Assembly (NCBI GenBank): GCA_049974825.1 | Contig: JBNGDJ010000039.1 | Coordinates: forward strand, 1-20,075 | DNA length: 20,075 nucleotides | Source of the DNA: JBKHDT01 sp049974825 | GTDB taxonomy: Bacteria > Pseudomonadota > Gammaproteobacteria > Halothiobacillales > Halothiobacillaceae | Reading direction: 5' to 3' | Shown: positions 14,081 to 20,075 of the stretch, one piece after another | Numbering within the stretch: position 1 is the first letter of the stretch | How the letters are laid out: each line of letters begins with the position of its first letter | The notes under the pieces: model-generated | Told to the model about the DNA's origin: nothing | What the model saw: the letters and a program-made list of their open reading frames with translations, nothing else | Database searches by the model: none | Made by a program: the position numbers and the translations under genes

Positions 14081-14709
14081 GCGTCATCCTCCAGTTCCGG
14101 GGGAACCGGCCCCTGGCCGGCCCGCACCAGTCGAAAGCGGTCGCCGGTCATGTCGATAATCGTGGAGGGGGCCTCGGGCTGGAACCCGCCGGCAACGACC
14201 AGATCCACCTGGCCGGTCACCGCGTTCGGGAAGTCATCCGGATCGTCCAGCGGCTCGTCCCAGTCCGGCAGCACCAGTGAGGAAACCAGCATCGGCTCGT
14301 CAAGCGCATCGAGCAGGGAACGGACGATCTGCCCTTGGGGAACCCTCAGACCGAGACTGCGACGCTTGGGGTGCTGAAGTCGGCGGGGAACCTCTCGCGT
14401 GGCATCGAGAATGAAAGTATAGGCCCCGGGCGTGTGGGCCTTGAGAAACCGGTACTGCGTATTGTCGAGCTTGGCATAGACGCCGATTTCCGAAAGATCC
14501 CGGCACATCAGCGTCATCAGATGATCCTCATCCACGCGCCGAATCCGGCGGATGCGCTCAACCCCGTTCTTGTCCTCCAGGCGGCAGCCCAGCGCGTAGC
14601 CCGAATCGGTGGGCAGCACGCAGACGGCACCGCGGCGGATGGCATCGGCTGCCGCGGCGACCTGCCGCGGCTGGGGCGTCTCTGGATGAATTTCGATGCG
14701 CTGGCTCAT
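14071..14709 (-). CDS. yciO: YciO family protein (Sua5/YrdC fold)
   Basis: 212 residues (E. coli YciO 206), single YrdC-like domain. Motifs are VLPTDSGYALGC near residue 31, RIRRIRRVDEDHLMTLMCRDLSEIG, AYTFILDATREVPRRL, RSLGLRVPQG and VDLVVAGG with STIIDM near the C-terminus. The family is related to the threonylcarbamoyl-AMP synthases needed for tRNA t6A; YciO members have diverged and their in vivo role is less certain. ATG 14709 forms ATGA with the stop of an upstream frame that emerges from the gap. AGGA lies about 12 bases upstream of the start. Confidence 0.94.
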   Translation of the reverse strand: MSQRIEIHPETPQPRQVAAAADAIRRGAVCVLPTDSGYALGCRLEDKNGVERIRRIRRVDEDHLMTLMCRDLSEIGVYAKLDNTQYRFLKAHTPGAYTFILDATREVPRRLQHPKRRSLGLRVPQGQIVRSLLDALDEPMLVSSLVLPDWDEPLDDPDDFPNAVTGQVDLVVAGGFQPEAPSTIIDMTGDRFRLVRAGQGPVPPELEDDAWN

Positions 14710-14746
14710 GTTGGATGGTCTTCCTGGTTGGGCGATGCCGGAGGCT
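14706..14746 (-). CDS. C-terminal tail of an unseen gene, possibly a PHP-domain phosphoesterase
   Basis: Coming out of the gap on the minus strand, one frame reads PPASPNQEDHPT and stops with a TGA that overlaps the yciO ATG as ATGA. In related gammaproteobacteria a PHP-domain (TrpH/Rnm-like) gene precedes yciO, so this is probably its C-terminus. That identity is inferred from gene order only; twelve residues cannot prove it. Confidence 0.35.
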
Positions 14747-14846
14747 NNNNNNNNNNNNNNNNNNNNNNNNNNNNNNNNNNNNNNNNNNNNNNNNNNNNNN
14801 NNNNNNNNNNNNNNNNNNNNNNNNNNNNNNNNNNNNNNNNNNNNNN
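14747..14846. other. Assembly gap (100 N) between divergent yciO and yciB clusters
   Basis: A second run of exactly 100 Ns. If the gene tail at 14706-14746 is real, the gap hides most of that gene and the divergent promoters, so its true length is probably many hundreds of bases. Confidence 0.8.
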
Positions 14847-14903
14847 GAAGTCAGGGAAGGCTTCGTGACACCCCTTCGCTGGCACCGCACCGTCAAAGAA
14901 CCC

Positions 14904-15464
14904 ATGAAATTTCTCTTCGACTTCTTCCCGATCCTGCTGTTCTTCGGTGTCTACCATTACCATGACATCTATGTCGCCACCGCGGTGGCAATGGTCGCGT
15001 CGCTCGTGCAAACCGGCGGGTACTGGCTGGTCCAGCGGCGATTCGAACGGATGCACCTGGTTTCCCTTGCGCTGATCGTGATATTCGGGAGCATGACCCT
15101 GCTGCTTCAGGACCCGCTGTTCGTCATGTGGAAGCCGACCATTCTGAACCTGCTGTTCGCAGCCGTGTTTGCCGCCAGTGCCTTTGTCGGCGAGAAGAAC
15201 CTGGTCCAGCGGCTCATGGAACCGGTCATCACCGTGCCGGACAGGATCTGGCGCCGCGTCAACCATGCCTGGGTGGGATTTTTCGTGGTATCCGCTGCGG
15301 CGAACCTGTTCGTGGCCATGCAGTTCTCCGAGGCGACCTGGGTCAACTTCAAACTGTTCGGGCTGATGGGCATGACTCTGGTATTCATGGTCGGACAGGG
15401 CCTGTATCTGGCCATGCATGCCACCGAGTCGCCAGCCGAGGATAACCACCGGGAGCAGCACTGA
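14904..15464 (+). CDS. yciB: Inner-membrane septation protein A
   Basis: 186 residues (E. coli YciB 179), highly hydrophobic with about five membrane segments. It begins MKFLFDFFPILLFFGVY and carries LIVIFGSMTLLLQDPLFVMWKPTILNLLF and RIWRRVNHAWVGFFVVSA (split around a soluble loop), then WVNFKLFGLMGMTLVFMVGQGLYL. Homologs are needed for normal cell division and envelope integrity. ATG 14904 fits the family N-terminus; the only upstream signal is a weak AAAGAA. It heads a plus-strand run with yciI and the parvulin lipoprotein. The promoter presumably lies in the gap. Confidence 0.96.
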   Translation: MKFLFDFFPILLFFGVYHYHDIYVATAVAMVASLVQTGGYWLVQRRFERMHLVSLALIVIFGSMTLLLQDPLFVMWKPTILNLLFAAVFAASAFVGEKNLVQRLMEPVITVPDRIWRRVNHAWVGFFVVSAAANLFVAMQFSEATWVNFKLFGLMGMTLVFMVGQGLYLAMHATESPAEDNHREQH

Positions 15465-15485
15465 CGGCAGGGGCCGGCTCTGCCG
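15465..15485 (+). terminator. Hairpin directly after yciB
   Basis: CGGCAG (15465-15470) pairs with CTGCCG (15480-15485) around a 9-base loop, starting at the base after the yciB stop. There is no T-run, so it may be an RNA-stabilising or processing hairpin rather than an intrinsic terminator. Confidence 0.3.
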
Positions 15486-15578
15486 ATCACCCGGCCACAT
15501 GGCAGGCAATCCGCTGCAACGTGACCGCCACGTACGTCGAAAACGCTTCGGGAAACCAACCTTCAAGGAGATCAGCAC

Positions 15579-15878
15579 ATGCTCTTCGCCATCATATCCA
15601 AAGACGTGGAACACTCGCTTCCTCTGCGCAAAACTGCGCGTTCGGAGCACCTCGCGCGCCTTGAACGGCTCCGGGAGGAAGGCCGCCTGGTGCTTGCCGG
15701 CCCTTTCCCCCGCGTCGCATCGGAAGACCCGGGTGAGGCCGGCTTTTCGGGCTCGCTGATCATCGCCCGCTTCGAAAGCCAGGAAGATGCCCAGGTCTGG
15801 GCACGCGAAGACCCCTACGTCGCTGCGGGCGTATACGCCGAGGTAACCGTCAAACCCTTCAAGCAGGTCTTGCCTTGA
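15579..15878 (+). CDS. yciI: YciI family protein
   Basis: 99 residues (E. coli YciI 98), a compact ferredoxin-like alpha/beta fold. It begins MLFAIISKDVEHSLPLR and shows the family segment SEHLARLERLREEGRLVLAGPFP, with the His/Asp-type pocket residues, and DPYVAAGVYAEVTVKPF. Family members may have weak hydrolytic or dehalogenase-like activity, but the role is unsettled. ATG 15579 has a strong ribosome-binding site (AAGGAG). It lies between yciB and the parvulin gene, a conserved order. Confidence 0.95.
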   Translation: MLFAIISKDVEHSLPLRKTARSEHLARLERLREEGRLVLAGPFPRVASEDPGEAGFSGSLIIARFESQEDAQVWAREDPYVAAGVYAEVTVKPFKQVLP

Positions 15879-15987
15879 ACTGCAGACCTGACAAAATGAG
15901 GCGTTGCCTTCCGGCACCAGAAAACCTCGCGGGGATGCCGACCCGGATTTTCCCAGGCATCCTGCAAACACAAGGAGCATCCGGATC

Positions 15988-16860
15988 ATGAAACCTGCCC
16001 GCGTCGCCGTGCTCGGCACGGCCGTCATCGGCGCGCTGCTGCTCGCCGGCTGTCAGGACGAGCCGCGTCAGGCCGCCCCCACGCCGCACATTAGCCAGTC
16101 ATCCGGTCAGGCAGCGGATGATTCCGCCGTTCTGGCGATGATCAACGGCGTCCCGCTGACCGCCATGGAGATGGAGGTCCTCCAGGAACGGGGCAATTCG
16201 GGCATGGACGCGGACCAACTGTTCGAGCAAATCACCGAGATCCGTCTGCTTGCGGCACGAGCGCGCGAAGAGGGGCTGATGAACGACCCGCGGGTTCAGG
16301 CAAGGCTGCGTCACGTCGAGGACAACCAGCTGGCCAGCGACTACCTCACGGCCTATCTGGAAGATCTCGAACTTGATGAAAGCCGGATGCGCGCGCTCTA
16401 CGAGGAATATGTCAGCGGACTGCCGGAGCGGCAGGAATATCGCGCCGCCCATATCCTTGTGGACGAGCAGTCCGAAGCCCAAGCGCTGATCGAACAGCTT
16501 GAATCGGGCGCGGATTTTGGAGAGCTGGCGCGCGAACACTCCAAGGACCCGGGCTCCGGTACCAACGGCGGCGACCTGGGCTGGTTCTCCGCCGAGCAGA
16601 TGGTTCCCGAGTTTTCCGAAGGGGTGCAGGCGCTGGAAATCGACCAGTTCTCAAGCGAGCCGGTGCAGAGTGACTTTGGCTGGCACGTGATCCTGCTCAA
16701 GGATCAGCGCGACATGCAGCCGCCGGCATTCGAGGCACTGCGCCCCCAACTGGAAAACGAACTGCGACGCGAGGCAATCGACGACCGGATCCGCGATCTG
16801 CGCGAGAATGCCCAGATCATCGACAAGCGCCCGCAAGGCGCACCGGACGCCGACGGCTGA
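15988..16860 (+). CDS. Parvulin-type peptidyl-prolyl isomerase, predicted lipoprotein
   Basis: 290 residues. The N-terminal signal ends in LLAGC, a lipobox with acylated cysteine C22, so the protein is anchored in the envelope after processing by Lgt. A SurA/PrsA-like N-terminal helical part (about 45-140, VLAMINGVPLT...ITEIRLLAARAREEGL) precedes one parvulin domain (about 149-240) with AAHILVDEQSEA, FGELAREHSKDPGSG, GGDLGWFSAEQMVPEF and SDFGWHVILL. It probably assists folding of exported proteins. ATG 15988 follows AAGGAG. An upstream in-frame ATG at 15904 would bury the signal peptide and is rejected. Whether it is retained at the inner or outer membrane is not certain; residues after the cysteine are QDE, with D at +3. 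Confidence 0.95.
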   Translation: MKPARVAVLGTAVIGALLLAGCQDEPRQAAPTPHISQSSGQAADDSAVLAMINGVPLTAMEMEVLQERGNSGMDADQLFEQITEIRLLAARAREEGLMNDPRVQARLRHVEDNQLASDYLTAYLEDLELDESRMRALYEEYVSGLPERQEYRAAHILVDEQSEAQALIEQLESGADFGELAREHSKDPGSGTNGGDLGWFSAEQMVPEFSEGVQALEIDQFSSEPVQSDFGWHVILLKDQRDMQPPAFEALRPQLENELRREAIDDRIRDLRENAQIIDKRPQGAPDADG

Positions 16861-16959
16861 ACACAGGGACCAGGATCGAGCGCGGCAAGCATTCGCGTCC
16901 TGATCGGACCTAACGACCGCGCCCGGCCAACCGCGCAAATCACGAGGGAATCATCAGGC

Positions 16960-17445
16960 ATGGCCGATCAAATCTCTGCCGAAGAAATCAAGAACACTGC
17001 GCTGGGTGTCGAACTGACGCTGGAGCAATGCGGCATTCTTGCGCACGCCTGCCGACTGAGGCGCCTTGAAAGTGGCGAAGTCCTCTTCGAGGAAGGTGAG
17101 TCGGACGACGAGCTGTTCATTATCCTCAACGGCAAGCTGGCGGTCAGCCGGGACTCCGGCCGCGGGTTTTCTAATACCCTGCACCTGCTCGGCCCCGGCA
17201 GCCTCGCCGGCGAGTCGGGCTTTCTCGACAGCAAGCCTCACAGCGCCACCCTGCGCGCGGTGGGGCAGACGGAGGTCATGAGCCTCAAGCGCGAAAAGCT
17301 GGAGGCACTGCTGTTTGAAAACCCGGTGGTGGTCTACGGCGTCATGCGGGCGATTGTGCGCAGCGTTCGCGAGATCGTGGGCCGCATGAACCGGCAGTAC
17401 CAGGAAATGACCGACTATATCAACCAGTTCGGAAGTCGCTTCTGA
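16960..17445 (+). CDS. Stand-alone cyclic nucleotide-binding domain (CRP-like) protein without DNA-binding domain
   Basis: 161 residues. Residues about 20-120 form a CRP-type beta-roll: LRRLESGEVLFEEGESDDELFIILNGKLAV and a phosphate-binding cassette GPGSLAGESGFLDSKPHSATLRA (each split over the domain). Residues 121-161 are a single long helix (MRAIVRSVREIVGRMNRQYQEM), like the CRP C-helix, with no helix-turn-helix after it. The cassette keeps the glutamate (E85) and serine (S95) but has H94 where CRP has the cAMP-phosphate-binding arginine, so cAMP binding is doubtful. GAGGGA lies upstream of ATG 16960. It probably acts through protein-protein contact; the partner is unknown. Confidence 0.9.
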   Translation: MADQISAEEIKNTALGVELTLEQCGILAHACRLRRLESGEVLFEEGESDDELFIILNGKLAVSRDSGRGFSNTLHLLGPGSLAGESGFLDSKPHSATLRAVGQTEVMSLKREKLEALLFENPVVVYGVMRAIVRSVREIVGRMNRQYQEMTDYINQFGSRF

Positions 17446-17452
17446 ATGCTCG

Positions 17453-17469
17453 GGACCCTGAACGGGTCC
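17453..17469 (+). terminator. Hairpin after the CNBD gene
   Basis: GGACCC (17453-17458) and GGGTCC (17464-17469) form a 6-bp stem with loop TGAAC, 8 bases after the stop codon. A short TTTT appears only 13 bases later. This is a weak intrinsic-terminator candidate. Confidence 0.35.
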
Positions 17470-17617
17470 TGGAAACCGCATTTTCCCGGGTGTTCTGTCG
17501 GAGTCACCCCGCCCAAACCCATCGCCGGCCTTGATTCCCCGCGGAACCCGAGACCGTCCGGGCAAGACTGACAAGGGAAGAACTGCAGACGCAACAACCC
17601 ATGGAGCCTCTCCGACC

Positions 17618-18532
17618 ATGACAGCAAACCCGATATTCACCCGCAGCCTGGTCCTGATGATCGTGACTGCCCTGCTTTCCTTCGCGCTGGCCAACCCGGC
17701 TGAGGCGCGCCGCTTTGGGGGCGGAAAAAGCTTTGGCGACCAGGGGCAGAACTTCCAGCGTTCGGCACCGAATCGCCAGCAGACAGCCCCCCAGCGCCAG
17801 GATAGTGGTCAGGCCGCAACCCGGCCCGCAGGGGCCGGCATGGGCGGCATGCTCGCCGGCCTGGCCGCGGGCGGCCTGTTCGCCTGGCTGCTTTTTGGCG
17901 GCGCCTTTGACGGGCTGCAGCCCATGGACCTGCTGCTGATCGCCCTGCTGGCCTTTGGCGCATTCATGCTTTTCCGGCACCTCAGACGCCAGGCGCCCGG
18001 CACCGCAGGCGGTCCGGCCCCGGCATCCGGGCCGGTGATGCGCTCACCCGAACCGGATGCCCCAGACGGCGGCGTTGGGCCGACTGCAAGCACCCGTCCC
18101 GGCTCCCTGATGGACGAGCTCGGAGCAGGAACCCTGTCCTCAAGCGACTATCAGCCGCCTTCCTGGTTCGACCGGGAGCGTTTCCTTTCTGCCGCAATCA
18201 CCCACTTTACCAACCTGCAGCAGGCCTGGGACGAACAGCGGATGGAGACGATCCGGGAATTCGTCACGCCGGCGCTCTACAATCAGCTAGTCGAGGAACG
18301 CCGCCTGATGGGGACGGCAGGCAACCACACGGAGGTGGTCGAGCTTGACGTGGACCTTGAAGCCCTGGGCGAAGACGGCAATGATCTGGTCGCCCTGGCC
18401 CGCTTCCAGGGACTGATCCGCGAGGACATGAATGCCCAACCGGAAACCCTTGACGAAACCTGGGTCATCCGACGCGATCTTGATGATCCCGAGGCCCCCT
18501 GGCTAATCGCAGGCATCCGGCAGAACGGCTGA
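17618..18532 (+). CDS. Tim44-like domain protein with signal sequence
   Basis: 304 residues. A signal or anchor (SLVLMIVTALLSFALANPAEA, split at residue 30) is followed by RRFGGGKSFG and a Gln/Pro-rich low-complexity region (about 40-70), typical of bacterial Tim44-domain proteins. Two hydrophobic segments follow (about 71-93, GMLAGLAAGGLFAWLLFGGAF; about 100-118, MDLLLIALLAFGAFMLF). After a proline/glycine-rich linker, a soluble Tim44/NTF2-like domain (about 185-304) contains FLSAAITHFTNLQQAWDEQ, FVTPALYNQLVEE and ETLDETWVIRRD. The function of bacterial members is not settled; an inner-membrane anchor with a soluble binding domain is the likely topology. ATG 17618 is chosen because it puts the signal sequence at the N-terminus; an upstream ATG-type start at 17531 would not. 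Confidence 0.88.
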   Translation: MTANPIFTRSLVLMIVTALLSFALANPAEARRFGGGKSFGDQGQNFQRSAPNRQQTAPQRQDSGQAATRPAGAGMGGMLAGLAAGGLFAWLLFGGAFDGLQPMDLLLIALLAFGAFMLFRHLRRQAPGTAGGPAPASGPVMRSPEPDAPDGGVGPTASTRPGSLMDELGAGTLSSSDYQPPSWFDRERFLSAAITHFTNLQQAWDEQRMETIREFVTPALYNQLVEERRLMGTAGNHTEVVELDVDLEALGEDGNDLVALARFQGLIREDMNAQPETLDETWVIRRDLDDPEAPWLIAGIRQNG

Positions 18533-18729
18533 TCCCGACAGAGTGCACCGTCCTGCAGGCTCGACGGGCGATTCTTGCGAGCACTCCTGGTGGCGTGACG
18601 CGGGTCGTGGATGGGGATGTTCAGGTCCCGGGGTTCACAGCCCGGGTCCGGTCAGGCGAGCTGCCGTGATACCAGCGGCGGCCTGCCCGTCCAGGGCCGA
18701 CACAGGCTCCGAATCGAGAGGAAACGGAC

Positions 18730-19941
18730 GTGGAAAGCCCCGAGCTGGCCGAGATTCATCTGGCACGACAGCCGATCGTGGACACCGACCTGGAGACGGT
18801 TGGTTACGAGCTTTTGTACCGGCACCGCTTCAACGATGACACCGCAGAGTTCGACAACCCCAACCGGGCCTCCGCCATCGTGCTCATCAATGCGCTGGCC
18901 GAACGTGGCCTGGACAGCTTGGTGGGCAAACTGCGTGCCTTTATCAATATCCCGGGCCCGCTTCTGAGCGGCCCCTACCTGCTCGGACTGGATGCACGGC
19001 GGGTGGTGCTGGAAATCCTTGAGGACGTCGAATGCACCGAGGCCACCCGCGAGGCCATGGCCGCGCTGCGCAAGCACGGCTACATGCTCGCCATGGATGA
19101 CTGCCCGGTGGACCGGATCACCTCGCCCTGCACGCAGCTGGCGCATTATCTCAAGCTTGATGTTCAGCATGACAGCCTCGAGGAAATCGCGGCTGCCGCG
19201 CCCATTGCGCGCAAGGCGGGGATGAAGGTGCTCGCCGAGAAGGTCGAGGACTGGGAAACCTTCGAATACCTGCGTGATGCCGGCGTTCAGCTTTTCCAGG
19301 GCTTTTTCATCGCCCGGCCGGAAAACCTCAATCAGCAGATGGTCCAGGCGAACAAGGCCCTGCTGCTCTCGCTGCTGGTCACGCTCGAGGACCCCAATGC
19401 CAACCTCGACCAGGTAGTCGAGCAGGTCAATCGCGACCTGGCGCTGGCCTACCGGTTGCTGCGACTCATCAACTCGGCGGCCATCGGGCTGCGCCGCAAG
19501 GTCGAATCACTCACCGATGCCGTGCGCATGCTGGGCTTCAATACCGTCAAGACCCTGGCCTACCTCTCCGCCCTCAGCGGCATCGACGGCAAGCCTCCGG
19601 CGCTTATCACCACGGCGCTGACTCGCGCCCGCTTCTGCGAGCTGCTTGCCCGGGCGACCGGGCGGGAAGCCCCGAACAGTTACTTTCTGGTTGGCCTGTT
19701 TTCCATGCTGGACGCCTTCTACAACCAGCCACTCGAAGAAATCATCCACGAGCTGCCTCTGAGCGAGCCGGTCGTCCAGGCAATCCTGGCCCACGAGGGT
19801 GACATGGGCGAGGTTCTGGAGTTTGTAATGTTTTACGAGCGTGGAGAGTTTCTGGAAGGAGACGAGCAGACCGAAGCGCTGGCCAGCGCCGCCACCGAAG
19901 CTTACCCTCAGGCGATTGCCTGGGTCGAGGAAGTCCACTGA
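18730..19941 (+). CDS. EAL-HDOD signalling protein (CdgJ/YuxH type)
   Basis: 403 residues: an EAL-like domain (about 5-195) and an HDOD domain (about 200-395). The EAL part begins HLARQPIVD and shows YELLYRHR in place of the EAL signature (E27-L28-L29), LEILEDVE, AMDDCP instead of the usual DDFG, HYLKLDV, LAEKVED and LFQGFFIARP. These substitutions suggest that cyclic-di-GMP hydrolysis is weak or lost, as in many members of this architecture. HDOD motifs are LALAYRLLRLINSAAIG and DAVRMLGFNTVKTLAYL. GTG 18730 is chosen because GAGAGGAAA precedes it at good spacing. It is the last gene before the right-edge repeat. The 197 bases upstream hold no gene I can support. Confidence 0.93.
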   Translation: MESPELAEIHLARQPIVDTDLETVGYELLYRHRFNDDTAEFDNPNRASAIVLINALAERGLDSLVGKLRAFINIPGPLLSGPYLLGLDARRVVLEILEDVECTEATREAMAALRKHGYMLAMDDCPVDRITSPCTQLAHYLKLDVQHDSLEEIAAAAPIARKAGMKVLAEKVEDWETFEYLRDAGVQLFQGFFIARPENLNQQMVQANKALLLSLLVTLEDPNANLDQVVEQVNRDLALAYRLLRLINSAAIGLRRKVESLTDAVRMLGFNTVKTLAYLSALSGIDGKPPALITTALTRARFCELLARATGREAPNSYFLVGLFSMLDAFYNQPLEEIIHELPLSEPVVQAILAHEGDMGEVLEFVMFYERGEFLEGDEQTEALASAATEAYPQAIAWVEEVH

Positions 19942-19948
19942 AACGCAA

Positions 19949-19978
19949 AAGGGACGCGCCAACCACGGCTCGCCCCTT
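19949..19978. terminator. Imperfect hairpin after the EAL-HDOD gene
   Basis: AAGGG (19949-19953) and CCCTT (19974-19978) close a stem that continues, with two mismatches, through CGCGCC/GGCTCG around an AACCAC loop. It begins 7 bases after the stop. A run of A precedes it, so it would be a better terminator for leftward transcription. Confidence 0.35.
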
Positions 19979-20002
19979 CCGAAAATACTTCAGGAAACTC
20001 TG

Positions 20003-20062
20003 CACAAATCCATCCATGGATTTGTGGGCTGACGCCAGCTGCGCGTTCAGCAACGCCCGGGC
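20003..20062 (-). repeat. Composite dispersed palindromic repeat, copy B
   Basis: CACAAATCCAT (20003-20013) and ATGGATTTGTG (20016-20026) form a perfect 11-bp stem. Eighteen bases later comes CGTTCAGCAACGCCCGGGC (20044-20062), which matches copy A's 19-mer at 17 of 19 positions. The flank GGAAACTCTGCAC also matches copy A (GGAAGCTCTGCAC on its minus strand). Motif order and strand are the same as in copy A. The element may continue past the window edge. Confidence 0.65.
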
Positions 20063-20075
20063 CGATACATGCTCG

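Noticed and set aside
12762..14159. Plus-strand open frame of 465 codons
   Set aside because: It is antisense to scpA and the M50 gene, which have clear motifs; composition is typical of a GC-rich shadow frame.
14706..16028. Minus-strand open frame of 440 codons through the second gap
   Set aside because: It joins unrelated flanks across Ns. The right part is antisense to yciB and yciI; only the short tail at 14706-14746 is kept as a possible partial gene.
18533..18729. Possible riboswitch or small gene before the EAL-HDOD gene
   Set aside because: No cyclic-di-GMP riboswitch core or recognisable fold could be seen, and the short open frames lack ribosome-binding sites.
1..20075. tRNA, rRNA, CRISPR array, prophage or transposase genes
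   Set aside because: No cloverleaf with a TTCRA loop in the spacers, no regular spaced direct repeats, and no recombinase or transposase motif in any credible frame.

Overview
This is a GC-rich draft scaffold (two 100-N gaps, at 3120-3219 and 14747-14846). It is chromosomal DNA of a gammaproteobacterium, probably near the Xanthomonadales/Chromatiales. That placement is inferred from the lgt-thyA-folA order, the yciO/M50/scpA/scpB cluster facing yciB-yciI-parvulin, and the protein sequences. I cannot name the genus. No phage, IS transposase, tRNA, rRNA or CRISPR array is visible. Most of the window is housekeeping DNA with short intergenic spaces.

Layout. 1-1963 (minus): a DUF255/YyaL-type thioredoxin-fold protein, cut by the left edge. 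1964-2342: a 379-base non-coding stretch with a dispersed palindromic repeat, a likely extended -10 promoter and a strong leader hairpin for lgt. 2343-4119 (plus): lgt, thyA (N-terminal half lost in the first gap) and folA, which link lipoprotein maturation and thymidylate/folate synthesis. 4257-6856 (plus): a two-helix membrane protein translationally coupled to a TonB-dependent outer-membrane receptor. 6880-8532 (minus): phosphoglucomutase. 8773-10399 (plus): STAS-domain protein, alpha-acetolactate decarboxylase and RsbW-like ATPase. 10533-12035 (plus): an MFS transporter. 12056-14746 (minus): four or more overlapping genes (tail of an unseen gene, yciO, M50 protease, scpA, scpB). 14904-17445 (plus): yciB, yciI, a parvulin lipoprotein and a stand-alone cyclic-nucleotide-binding-domain protein. 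17618-19941 (plus): a Tim44-domain protein and an EAL-HDOD protein. The right edge carries a second copy of the palindromic repeat.

The most unusual part is 8773-10399. The two halves of a partner-switching module (SpoIIAA/RsbV-like STAS protein and SpoIIAB/RsbW-like kinase) flank an acetolactate decarboxylase that retains the zinc-binding histidines. The STAS and decarboxylase genes overlap by ATGA and the kinase follows 50 bases later, so the three appear to be one unit. I know of no described system with this composition. Either the switch controls acetoin formation, or the decarboxylase fold has become a metabolite-sensing partner of the switch.

The second notable signal is an intergenic repeat family. 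A 19-base motif (CGTTCAGMAACRYCCGRGC) occurs near 2112, 10462 (opposite strand) and 20044. The two outer copies are also linked to a long palindrome with a shared CCATCCAT core.
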